From assembly GCA_016868975.1 (NCBI GenBank), contig VGFD01000004.1, forward strand, positions 1 to 35,424: a stretch of 35,424 bases of DNA, written 5' to 3'. The stretch is from Armatimonadota bacterium. Its GTDB lineage: Bacteria > Vulcanimicrobiota > Xenobia > RGZZ01. The notes under the pieces were generated by a model, which made no database searches, had not been told where the DNA came from, and saw only the letters and a program-made list of their open reading frames with translations. Below are positions 16,964 through 23,797 of this stretch, piece by piece. Position 1 is the stretch's first letter; each line of letters starts with the position of its first letter. Both the position numbers and the translations under genes were made by a program.

Positions 16964-18553
16964 GTGCGTGCTGACGGGGTTTTGCGTGCGGTCAAGGCGG
17001 AGCGGTGGGTCAGCCGGGTCCTGCTCATCGCCGTCGCGTTCGGCGCGCTCGGCCTGTTTGTGACCCTGGTGCACGGGATCGCAATGGTGCTCTTCCCGCT
17101 CCAGATCGATTACGCGGAAGGCGTCTGCCTGCAACTCGCCGACACCATCGCGCGCGGCCAGGCATTGTATCGCGATCCGAGCCAGTATCCCTGGCTGGTG
17201 AGTCCGTACACGCCGCTCTATTTGTGGACGTCCGCGATGCTGGGCAAGGGATTTTTCGCGGGGCGCCTCATCTCACTGGTGGCCGCGCTGGGCTGCGCGG
17301 CGCTGGTGGCCTTCGCGACCTGGCGGCGCGGGCATGCGGCGGCTCCCGCGGCGGCACTCACGGTTTTCGTGTGCAGCGCGTTGTTTACCCAGTGGTCGTC
17401 CTATTACCGGGTGGATTTTCTGGGCCTGTTCTGGGAGCTGGCCGGGCTGGTGATGGTGGAGCGCTGCCTCCTGGAGAAGCGCTCGATCCGGTCGGCGAAC
17501 TCCGTCGGGAATACGGAGCCTCACGGGGATTCCGCTCAGCACGGGTCCGACCTCAAGGTGGTGGCGGCAGCGGCCGTACTTTTCACGCTGGCCTTCTACA
17601 CCAAGCAGACGTTCGTGCTGGGGCTGGTCGCCTCGGTCGGCACGCTGTGGTTCGTGTCGCGCCGCGACGCAATTGCGCTGGCCGGGGCCAGCGCGGTGCT
17701 GCTGGCGATCCCCTACGCGCTCATCGATTACGCCAGCGGCGGCTACCTCTACAACCTGTTCTTTCGTTACAACGCCGTGCCGTGGAGCGCGTCGTATGCG
17801 TGGCTCTGGGTGTCCGGCTACCTGCGCACGGTGGCCGCGGGGATCTTGCTGGCACTCTGGTGGCACCTGACGCGCCGCTCGGTGTGGTCGGTGTATTTCT
17901 TCCTGGCGGTGCTCACCTTGATTGGAGTGGGCCGCACCGGATCCTACTACAACCACTTTCTCCCCTTCCACGCGGCCATGGCGATCGGCGCGGGTCTCGC
18001 GATCGGCGCGCTGCTGGGGCCGGAGATCCGCCCTCGGGAGAAAACCTTTTCTTACGGCGTGGTGATGGGCTGCGTTCTGCTGCTGGTACAGGTGGCCCTG
18101 GGCTTCTACCAGCCGCTGCGTCCCACCCTGGAAGCGCCCGCGAAGACGCTCACCGCCGAAGTCCCCGAGTTGCTGGGCGGCCGCTTCGAAGACCGCCTCA
18201 ACCGCTTGCGCGGGGACGTCGGCACGGTGGCGCGCGATCTGAGCCAGTACCCGGGGCCGGTCTTCGCGGAAAATCTCGGGCTGCCGGTGCTGATCGGCCG
18301 CCCTTCCATCGGGTGCGATCCCATCACGCTGTTCACCCTTGCCGAGATTGGCCTGTGGGACGAAAAACCGCTCATCAAGATGATTGAGAAGCGCGAAATC
18401 GCCGTCATCACGCTGCAACGCCTCACGCCGGACAATCCCCGCGTGCCCCCGCGCATCCTGGCGCGCATTTTGCAGCACTACGAGCCGAAGTTCAAGATCT
18501 TCGACGACACGGTGCTGTTCCCCAAAGCCCCCGCAGTCGGGCCCAGCAATTGA
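16964..18553 (+). CDS. GT-C fold integral membrane glycosyltransferase
   Basis: About 529 residues with roughly ten transmembrane helices. The first large periplasmic loop carries IDYAEGVCLQLADTIARG and then YPWLVSPYTPLYLW, the acidic motif and P.Y.PLY pattern of the ArnT/PMT/DUF2029-like GT-C families that use polyprenyl-phosphate sugars. The C-terminal about 130 residues form a soluble extracytoplasmic domain. It probably glycosylates a cell-surface glycan or lipid. The start is uncertain: GTG at 16964 or TTG at 16982, neither with a good Shine-Dalgarno; the first ATG lies inside the first helix. Its 3' end runs into a 33-bp tandem repeat. Confidence 0.82.
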   Translation: MRADGVLRAVKAERWVSRVLLIAVAFGALGLFVTLVHGIAMVLFPLQIDYAEGVCLQLADTIARGQALYRDPSQYPWLVSPYTPLYLWTSAMLGKGFFAGRLISLVAALGCAALVAFATWRRGHAAAPAAALTVFVCSALFTQWSSYYRVDFLGLFWELAGLVMVERCLLEKRSIRSANSVGNTEPHGDSAQHGSDLKVVAAAAVLFTLAFYTKQTFVLGLVASVGTLWFVSRRDAIALAGASAVLLAIPYALIDYASGGYLYNLFFRYNAVPWSASYAWLWVSGYLRTVAAGILLALWWHLTRRSVWSVYFFLAVLTLIGVGRTGSYYNHFLPFHAAMAIGAGLAIGALLGPEIRPREKTFSYGVVMGCVLLLVQVALGFYQPLRPTLEAPAKTLTAEVPELLGGRFEDRLNRLRGDVGTVARDLSQYPGPVFAENLGLPVLIGRPSIGCDPITLFTLAEIGLWDEKPLIKMIEKREIAVITLQRLTPDNPRVPPRILARILQHYEPKFKIFDDTVLFPKAPAVGPSN

Positions 18554-18611
18554 CCCGACGCCCCCGCAGTCGGGCCCAGCAATGAACCTGACGCCCCCGC
18601 AGTCGGGCCCC
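18528..18611. repeat. 33-bp tandem direct repeat (2.5 copies)
   Basis: A 33-bp unit begins at 18528, 18561 and 18594. The first 23 bases of copies 1 and 2 are identical (CCCCCGCAGTCGGGCCCAGC plus AAT), and copy 3 retains the first 17. The repeat starts inside the last codons of the GT-C gene and continues past its stop. The unit is 11 codons long. Confidence 0.85.
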
Positions 18612-18628
18612 GGGTGGGCGGCGCGCTG

Positions 18629-18665
18629 GAAAACAAAAGGCCCCCGCCGCGGAGACGGCGAGGGC
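18629..18665 (-). terminator. Rho-independent terminator of the 117-residue gene
   Basis: On the minus strand a 10-bp stem with one mismatch (18656-18665 with 18640-18649), loop of 6, is followed by CTTTTGTTTT. It ends 27 nt downstream of the stop at 18692. Confidence 0.75.
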
Positions 18666-18691
18666 GCTTCGGGGATGGGCGCCGGGCGGCT

Positions 18692-19045
18692 TTATTCCGG
18701 TGCTTCCACCGGCTCGGGCTCGGAGGGCGGCTGTGTGTCCGTCTCCGCGGTCCCGAAGAGCTCCTCGGCCTCGCGCAAGTTGCGCGGGACCCCTTCGAAG
18801 GGGTCCGGGTACAGGGGGGAGATGCCGCTGTAGCGGCACTGGCGGTTGGCCTGGTAGCAGGGCACGATATTCTCGCAGTAGACCATGCCTTCGGGGCCCT
18901 TGTGGTGCGGGCCCTTGTAGTCTTCGTACTCGATCAGCACCGTGATGCGCTGGCGAATGATGCGGCAAAAACGCTCTTCCGGCAGCAGCGCCTTCTGGCG
19001 CAGCTGGGCCTCGACCCGCCTCTGCTGCTGGGCGATTCTGGCCAT
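18692..19045 (-). CDS. Conserved-looking cysteine-containing protein of unknown function
   Basis: 117 residues, not recognised. A helical basic N-terminus (MARIAQQQRRVEAQLRQKAL) precedes a core with four cysteines at about 27, 57, 63 and 70 in the pattern FC..I, YCENIVPC, CRYSGISPLYPDPF; the spacing and the His pair at 47-48 could form a metal site. The C-terminal 25 residues are acidic and Pro-rich, probably disordered. The start at 19045 has AAGAGGAG 8 nt upstream; an in-frame ATG at 19117 has none. A strong promoter lies about 180 bp upstream and a terminator follows, so it is a single-gene transcript with a long leader. No function is assigned. Confidence 0.75.
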   Translation of the reverse strand: MARIAQQQRRVEAQLRQKALLPEERFCRIIRQRITVLIEYEDYKGPHHKGPEGMVYCENIVPCYQANRQCRYSGISPLYPDPFEGVPRNLREAEELFGTAETDTQPPSEPEPVEAPE

Positions 19046-19075
19046 TCGGGTGACTCCTCTTGATTCTCTCTTGGC

Positions 19076-19095
19076 GATCCTGGCAGGCCAGGATC
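19076..19095. repeat. Palindrome in the leader of the 117-residue gene
   Basis: GATCCTGGC and its complement GCCAGGATC are separated by 2 bp (AG). In RNA this gives an eight-pair hairpin with a 4-nt loop, ending 30 nt before the start codon. It could be an operator or a translational control element. Confidence 0.55.
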
Positions 19096-19228
19096 GGTTG
19101 CCTCCCCCGCCCGCCAAACGGTCACGCCCGGTGTTGTCAGGTCGGCAAGGTTCTCGGACTGCCTTTATCAGATCTTTGTTCCGCGAGGTCCCTCACCGGG
19201 GATATCGGCTCCTGCCGGCCTTGAATTC

Positions 19229-19258
19229 ATTATACGGGACAAAAATCGCGTTTGTAAA
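19229..19258 (-). promoter_or_regulatory. Sigma70-type promoter of the 117-residue gene
   Basis: TTTACA at 19253-19258, 18-bp spacer, TATAAT at 19229-19234 on the minus strand. Predicted transcription start is near 19222, giving a leader of about 175 nt. It sits between nrdJ and the small gene, so the latter need not depend on nrdJ transcription. Confidence 0.7.
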
Positions 19259-19272
19259 GGAACGACGCCGCT

Positions 19273-21489
19273 CTAACACATGGAATACCCACAAGCGTGG
19301 CACTTCTGGCAGCCTTCCTCAAAAACCAGGGTCGCGTGCCCGCAGTCCGGGCACAGGTCGCCGGTGACATCTGGGATGGCCGGCGCTTCATCTTCCATCC
19401 CGATGTGCTCGGCGAGCGCCTGCGCGATGGCGTCCGGCAGCGAGCGCACGCGCCGCGGCCCGAACCCCGCGTGGCGCGCTCCCCCGATGCCGATGAGCTG
19501 GCGCACGATCTCCTCGACCCGAGCCCGCGCCGGAATCGGCGAAGGCATGCGCAGGGTGAGTGACAGCAGCCGTCCCAGCGCTTCGGACACCGCGGCGATG
19601 TCGCTGCCCGCCTTGCCCACGTTGCAGAACACTTCGAAGGGCTCGCCTTTCGCGTTGTCGTTCACGGTGACGAACACGGTCCCCACCGGCGACTCCACCC
19701 GGTAGGTTGCCCCCCGCACGCGGCGCGGGCGCGGCTCCACGCGGGCCGTCCCCGCTCCCGCATAAAGGACCTGCTGGCCCTTGGAACCCTCGCGAAACAC
19801 CGTGATTCCCATACATCCCAGCTCGTCGGCGAGGCGGTAGGCGCGCCCCACGTCGTCCCTGGTTGCGGAGGCGGGCAGGTTGATGGTCTTGGAAACGCCG
19901 TTGTCGCAGTGCTTCTGGAACGCCGCCTGCATGCGCACGTGCCACTGCGGGGCGATCTCGTGCGCGGTGGCCAGCACGGCGCGCAGCCGCTCGGGGACGT
20001 CGGCGCGCGCCCCCACCGTGCCCTGCTCGGCCACGTGCGCCATCAGCGCGTCGGAGAACATCCCCGCCTCGCGCAGCACCTGCTCGACCGCCGGGGACGC
20101 CACTTCAAGCCGCCGCTCGTCGACCACGTGCTGGAAGGCGAGCGCGAACAGCGGCTCGATGCCGCTCGAGCACCCGGCGATCAACGAGATCGTGCCGGTG
20201 GGGGCCACCGTGGTGACGGCGGCGTTGCGCAGTGGCGGCCCGTCGCGGTAGATGCTGCGCGCAAAATTGGGAAACCCCCCGCGCTCCTTTGCCAAACGCG
20301 CGGACGCCTCGTGCCCCGCGCGTGAGATGAAAGCCATGATCTGGTCGGCCAGGGCCAACGCTTCCTCGCTGGCGTACGGGATGCGCAGCTTCAACAGGAG
20401 GTCCGCCCAGCCCATCACGCCCAGCCCGATGCGTCGGTTGGCGTGCACGGTGTCGTCGATCTCAGGCAGGGGATAGGGGTTCGCCTCAATGACGTCGTCG
20501 AGCATTCGCACGGCCAGTCCCACGGCCTGCTCGAGGCGCGGCCAGTCGACCTCGTCGCCCGCGGCAAACGCGGCAAGGTTGATGCTGCCGAGGTTGCACG
20601 CGTCGTTGGGCAATAGATTCTGTTCGCCGCAGGGGTTGCAAGCCTCGATGCGGCCCAGGTCCGGGGTGGGATTGGCGCGGCTGCGGTTGACGCGGTCGAT
20701 GAAAATGAGGCCCGGGTCGCCGCTGGCCCATGCCGCCGCCACCATCTTGTCGAACACCTCGCGCGCGCTGCGGGTGCCCACCACCGTGGCCTTGTGATCC
20801 ACGAGATCGTACGTGCCGTCGTCGCGGACCGCTTGCATGAACGCGTCGCTGACGGCCACCGAAATATTGAAGTTGGCGATGCCGCCGTCCAGCTTGCAGG
20901 TGATGAACTCCTCGATGTCCGGGTGGTCGACGCGCAGGATTCCCATGTTGGCGCCGCGCCGCGTTCCGCCTTGCTTGACCGCTTCGGTGGCCGCGTTGAA
21001 CACGCGCAGAAAGCTGACCGGCCCGCTGGCCTTGCCGCCGGTGGACTCCACCGCGGCGTCCTTCGCGCGCAGGCGTGAGAACGCAAAGCCTGTCCCGCCG
21101 CCGCTCTTGTGGATGATGGCGGCCTTTTTCACGGCGTCGAAGATGCCCTCCATGGTGTCTTCCACGGGCAGCACGTAGCACGCGGAATATTGCAGGCCGT
21201 TGTCCTTGCCCGCGTTCATCAGCGTCGGAGAGTTGGGCAGGAAGGCGCGCGACACCATCAGGCCGTGAAACGCCTCTGCCACCTCGCGCAGGGCGGCGTC
21301 GCTGAGGCCCCATTGGCGCTCCACTCCGGCCAGCGTCACCGCCACGCGCCAGAACAGATCCTCGGGAGTCTCCACCTCGCCGGAGGGACGCCGCCACAGG
21401 TAGCGCTCGCGCAGCACGCGCAGGGCCGCCTCGCTCCACTCGCCGCGCTTCTGGGGCCGCGGCCACGCCTGCTCATCGTGAATCAGCAT
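19273..21489 (-). CDS. nrdJ: Adenosylcobalamin-dependent ribonucleotide reductase NrdJ (class II)
   Basis: 738 residues. It reduces ribonucleotides to deoxyribonucleotides with a B12-generated thiyl radical, needing neither oxygen nor a small subunit. Signatures are FLPNSPTLMNAG, the redox Cys in YSACYVLP, the active-site loop NPCGEQNLLPNDACNLGS (Asn, Cys, Glu triad and second redox Cys), and APTGTISLIAGCSSGIEP. A C-terminal zinc-ribbon-like tail has CPDCGH, CQKCHACGYSMC, whose cysteines can shuttle reducing power. There is no N-terminal ATP cone. ATG at 21489 begins MLIHDEQAWP. Upstream are two NrdR boxes and a DnaA-box-like pair. No B12 riboswitch was seen in the short leader. Confidence 0.96.
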   Translation of the reverse strand: MLIHDEQAWPRPQKRGEWSEAALRVLRERYLWRRPSGEVETPEDLFWRVAVTLAGVERQWGLSDAALREVAEAFHGLMVSRAFLPNSPTLMNAGKDNGLQYSACYVLPVEDTMEGIFDAVKKAAIIHKSGGGTGFAFSRLRAKDAAVESTGGKASGPVSFLRVFNAATEAVKQGGTRRGANMGILRVDHPDIEEFITCKLDGGIANFNISVAVSDAFMQAVRDDGTYDLVDHKATVVGTRSAREVFDKMVAAAWASGDPGLIFIDRVNRSRANPTPDLGRIEACNPCGEQNLLPNDACNLGSINLAAFAAGDEVDWPRLEQAVGLAVRMLDDVIEANPYPLPEIDDTVHANRRIGLGVMGWADLLLKLRIPYASEEALALADQIMAFISRAGHEASARLAKERGGFPNFARSIYRDGPPLRNAAVTTVAPTGTISLIAGCSSGIEPLFALAFQHVVDERRLEVASPAVEQVLREAGMFSDALMAHVAEQGTVGARADVPERLRAVLATAHEIAPQWHVRMQAAFQKHCDNGVSKTINLPASATRDDVGRAYRLADELGCMGITVFREGSKGQQVLYAGAGTARVEPRPRRVRGATYRVESPVGTVFVTVNDNAKGEPFEVFCNVGKAGSDIAAVSEALGRLLSLTLRMPSPIPARARVEEIVRQLIGIGGARHAGFGPRRVRSLPDAIAQALAEHIGMEDEAPAIPDVTGDLCPDCGHATLVFEEGCQKCHACGYSMC

Positions 21490-21519
21490 GCACCCATGCT
21501 ACCACATCGTGACCTGTAT

Positions 21520-21535
21520 AAACAACATCTTGTGT
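21520..21535. promoter_or_regulatory. NrdR box 1 upstream of nrdJ
   Basis: Sixteen bases matching the published NrdR consensus (acaCwAtATaTwGtgt) at 13 of 16 positions. It lies 31 bp upstream of the nrdJ start and overlaps a possible -10 (TATACA, 21515-21520 on the minus strand), a position suited to repression. Confidence 0.75.
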
Positions 21536-21550
21536 CAGGAGCATTCCCAT

Positions 21551-21566
21551 CCACTAGATATTGTGT
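21551..21566. promoter_or_regulatory. NrdR box 2 upstream of nrdJ
   Basis: Sixteen bases matching the NrdR consensus at 14 of 16 positions. It begins exactly 31 bp from box 1, leaving 15 bp between boxes. That spacing, about three helical turns, is the usual arrangement of paired NrdR boxes. Confidence 0.8.
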
Positions 21567-21569
21567 AAA

Positions 21570-21590
21570 TGTGGACAACTCTGTGGGTAA
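21570..21590 (-). promoter_or_regulatory. Pair of DnaA-box-like sites upstream of nrdJ
   Basis: On the minus strand TTACCCACA (21582-21590) and TTGTCCACA (21570-21578), each one mismatch from TTATCCACA, in direct orientation with a 3-bp spacer. Orientation and 12-bp spacing equal those of the ftsZ pair; the two 22-bp blocks (site plus one flanking base) agree at 18 positions. Confidence 0.55.
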
Positions 21591-21604
21591 CTCCGCGGGG
21601 CATG

Positions 21605-21632
21605 AAAAAAGCCCCGCTTGCGCGAGGCTTTT
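21605..21632 (-). terminator. Rho-independent terminator (possibly bidirectional)
   Basis: Seven-bp stem GCCTCGC/GCGGGGC (one G-T pair) with a GCAA loop, flanked by AAAA and TTTTTT, reading on the minus strand. It ends the 125-residue gene whose stop is at 21652, and insulates nrdJ. Confidence 0.85.
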
Positions 21633-21651
21633 GCCCTGAAATCCACCTGGG

Positions 21652-22029
21652 CTAACGATTGTGGTACACCATTCGGTAGCACCCGGTGGGCTCGATCTTC
21701 ACGAAGATGCCCGGCCGAACCGGGAGCACCGAGATGCGGTTGGTGTAGCCCAGGTCGGCCATGTTCACGCGGTAGTTCGCCCGCTGCTCGATCATCGAGA
21801 TCTGGGCTTCGAGGCTCAAGGTGACGCGGTCGCGCAGCCAGGGGGACTTGAAGTCGACGCCGAGGAGGGCCTGGACGTCCTGGACAGATTCCTGGGCGAG
21901 GCCCGCGCTTACCTGCCCGATGCCGCCGCCGGACGGGCCGGCCGTTCCGGTCTGCGTGGATGTGAGCTGGACGGCGTCGCGGCCCCGGCGGGCGCGGATT
22001 TGCTCGATCCGATCCTTGTCTTCGGCCAT
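21652..22029 (-). CDS. Protein of unknown function, 125 residues
   Basis: Not recognised. The charged N-terminus (MAEDKDRIEQIRARRGRDAV) is followed by a Thr/Gly/Ser-rich linker (about 22-44). A compact C-terminal region (about 45-125) contains VTLSLEAQISMIEQRANYRV and ends in PTGCYRMVYHNR with the only cysteine. No signal peptide or membrane segment is seen. ATG at 22029 has GGAGGT 7 nt upstream. It is a single-gene unit: an extended -10 promoter and an 11-bp-period operator array lie upstream and an intrinsic terminator follows. The operator resembles a Pho box, so a phosphate-stress role is possible but unproven. Confidence 0.75.
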   Translation of the reverse strand: MAEDKDRIEQIRARRGRDAVQLTSTQTGTAGPSGGGIGQVSAGLAQESVQDVQALLGVDFKSPWLRDRVTLSLEAQISMIEQRANYRVNMADLGYTNRISVLPVRPGIFVKIEPTGCYRMVYHNR

Positions 22030-22100
22030 CAGGGAGACCTCCGGCGTTTGTTAAAACTTTATCTCTGGGCGGGCGCAAACAGGCGCAAAAACTCAAGTTA

Positions 22101-22109
22101 AGTATAGCA
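22101..22109 (-). promoter_or_regulatory. Extended -10 promoter of the 125-residue gene
   Basis: TGCTATACT on the minus strand: -10 TATACT (22101-22106) with TG extension. There is no consensus -35; that position is occupied by the operator array starting 18 bp upstream, as at activator-dependent promoters. Confidence 0.6.
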
Positions 22110-22124
22110 CGCGGCTGTCGCGCA

Positions 22125-22157
22125 GCATGTTAACACCATGTAACCAAAATGTAAACA
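22125..22157 (-). promoter_or_regulatory. Three 11-bp direct repeats, Pho-box-like operator
   Basis: Three abutting 11-bp units read on the plus strand GCATGTTAACA, CCATGTAACCA and AAATGTAAACA (core ATGTWAMCA). On the minus strand this is TTTACA, GTTACA, TTAACA at 11-bp intervals, matching the TT(A/C/T)ACA-N5 repeats bound by B. subtilis PhoP. It covers about -31 to -63 from the predicted start. The family of the regulator is inference. Confidence 0.6.
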
Positions 22158-22189
22158 CGCTCTTTCTATCACGTGCCCGAAGCCGCCCG

Positions 22190-23032
22190 TCAAGCCGCTC
22201 CGGGCGATGGTGAAGATCCCTTAACCGATATCCAGCCGGCGATGGCTTCGTACAGCGTGGCGCGCTCGGTTTCGTTGAGCACCTCGTGGAACCAGCCGGA
22301 CCGCCGATCCAGCGTCTTGTCCGCGCATGCCAGCCGCTGGAACAGCGCCAGCGACGCTTCCGGCGCGGCCACCAGGTCTCTGTCGCCCACCACCAGCAGC
22401 AGCGGCACCTCGAGCGCGGCGATCTCGCTTGCCCGTTGCTGCGCCGCGGTGATCTCCACGAACCAGTGCGCGTTGGCGTTCTGGAGGATCATCGTGTCGG
22501 CCTCGTGCGCCTTCAAAATCTCCGGATCGTGGCTGAGAAGCTTGCGGTCGAGCCCTGCCGGCAGCGACATCATCGGCAGCCGGTTGCCCAGGAAGTTGGC
22601 CACCGCGATCTTCCAGCCCGGCACCTTGAGCGCGTTCTCCAGGTAGGGATTGGTCAGGATCAGCCCGTTGAGGCGCGGTTTGCGCTGGGCCGCGAAGGCC
22701 AGCGCCACCAGCCCGCCCATGCTTTGTCCCAGCAGGAAGCGCGGCCCCTCGCCGAGCCCGTCGAGCACCGTCCCCACGTCATCGAGATAGTCCTCGAAGC
22801 GCCCCACGAAGCCGCGCGGACCCGCCGAGCGGCCGTGGCCGCGATGGTCGAAGGCGGTCACTTCGATCCCCTGGCCGGTGAGGTACTGCGCGAACTCGTC
22901 GTAGCGCCCGGCGTGCTCCAGGTAGCCGTGCACGATCAGCAGCCGCGCCGCCGGGTTGGCGCAGGGCCATCGGTAGGTCTGCATCTCGTGGCCGGACGCG
23001 GTTTTCTTTTTCTCCTCCAGGCGCACCATCAT
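22190..23032 (-). CDS. Alpha/beta hydrolase, monoacylglycerol lipase-like
   Basis: 280-residue serine hydrolase. Visible elements: LIVHGYLEHAGRYDEFA (oxyanion-hole HG), FDHRGHGRSAG, nucleophile elbow GQSMGG, acid GDRDLVA, and the catalytic His in SGWFHEVLNE. This pattern is that of Hydrolase_4/monoacylglycerol lipases, which cleave glycerol or lysophospholipid esters. It probably acts in the cytoplasm or at the membrane face. ATG at 23032 overlaps the yqeC stop as ATGA, with GGAGG 10 nt upstream. A longer frame from 23071 is not supported. The natural substrate is not known. Confidence 0.9.
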   Translation of the reverse strand: MMVRLEEKKKTASGHEMQTYRWPCANPAARLLIVHGYLEHAGRYDEFAQYLTGQGIEVTAFDHRGHGRSAGPRGFVGRFEDYLDDVGTVLDGLGEGPRFLLGQSMGGLVALAFAAQRKPRLNGLILTNPYLENALKVPGWKIAVANFLGNRLPMMSLPAGLDRKLLSHDPEILKAHEADTMILQNANAHWFVEITAAQQRASEIAALEVPLLLVVGDRDLVAAPEASLALFQRLACADKTLDRRSGWFHEVLNETERATLYEAIAGWISVKGSSPSPGAA

Positions 23033-23751
23033 CTTGCTTGAACCTCCCCTTTGAGCATGCGGCCGCGCCACAGCACGCGCGCCGCACCGCTCAGCCGCGG
23101 CGCGATGGCCTCGTGGATGGCGTGCGCGGCGTCCAGCGCTTGCGGGCTGTCCACCTTGTTGAGCAGCAGGGTGCAGCCCGCTGGCAAGTAACCCGGCTGC
23201 TCGAAAATCGCGCGGGCCAGTGCGGGCGCGTCGAGAACGTCCTCGTCGTCGAGCCCCAGCAGGGACCAGAGCCGCTCCGCGCGATGCACCAGCGGACTGT
23301 GGCGGCCGGTGCCCAGCGCGTCCACCCCGATCAGCACCACCACGTGATCGGCGCCGCGCGGCACGACCGGCTCCTGATCGCGATATCCCTTCACCGAGGC
23401 CCCGCGCGAGCCGTCCGCTTCGATAACCACCAGATCGGCCACCCGTGCGGCGATCACCGCTTCCAGGACGTCGCGCGGCGGGCCCACCAACTTGCGGCCG
23501 TCGTCGGCGACCCGTCCCAGAATCAACGGCGCGGGCCCCAGCGCCGCGGCAACCTCGTCCACTGATCGCGGGTCGAGGCAGCGTTCCGGCACTCGCATCT
23601 TCGTGGTCGTGGTCAATACCGTGCGTCCCGCGGATCGGGCCAGCGCTTCCGCGCAGGTGGTCTTGCCGCCGCTGCCGGTGAACGCCACCGTGTCGCCACG
23701 CCGTAGCCCGAGCACCCGGGCCAGCGGAGAATCAAACATGGTGCCCGGCAT
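23029..23751 (-). CDS. yqeC: YqeC family protein (selenium-dependent hydroxylase accessory)
   Basis: About 240-residue P-loop protein: VAFTGSGGKTTCAEALAR (Walker A), TTTTKM, VVIEADGSRGASVKGY, and LLLNKVDSP. This matches YqeC, an ATP/GTP-binding accessory protein that occurs with selenium-dependent molybdenum hydroxylases. No xdh/molybdenum hydroxylase or selD is seen in the window, so its partner is elsewhere or it works differently. Start is either 23751 (GAGG 4 nt upstream) or ATG 23739, 4 codons later. It forms an ATGA overlap with the downstream hydrolase and diverges from the translin gene. Confidence 0.85.
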   Translation of the reverse strand: MPGTMFDSPLARVLGLRRGDTVAFTGSGGKTTCAEALARSAGRTVLTTTTKMRVPERCLDPRSVDEVAAALGPAPLILGRVADDGRKLVGPPRDVLEAVIAARVADLVVIEADGSRGASVKGYRDQEPVVPRGADHVVVLIGVDALGTGRHSPLVHRAERLWSLLGLDDEDVLDAPALARAIFEQPGYLPAGCTLLLNKVDSPQALDAAHAIHEAIAPRLSGAARVLWRGRMLKGEVQAR

Positions 23752-23797
23752 TCTTCCTCGGAGGGGAATCCCCCTTGGGCCGCGCGAAGGGCCCCGC

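Noticed and set aside
21490-21651. A cobalamin riboswitch ahead of the B12-dependent nrdJ.
   Set aside because: The leader is short and lacks the conserved B12-box and hairpin set; the space is filled by NrdR and DnaA-like sites and the terminator of the upstream gene.
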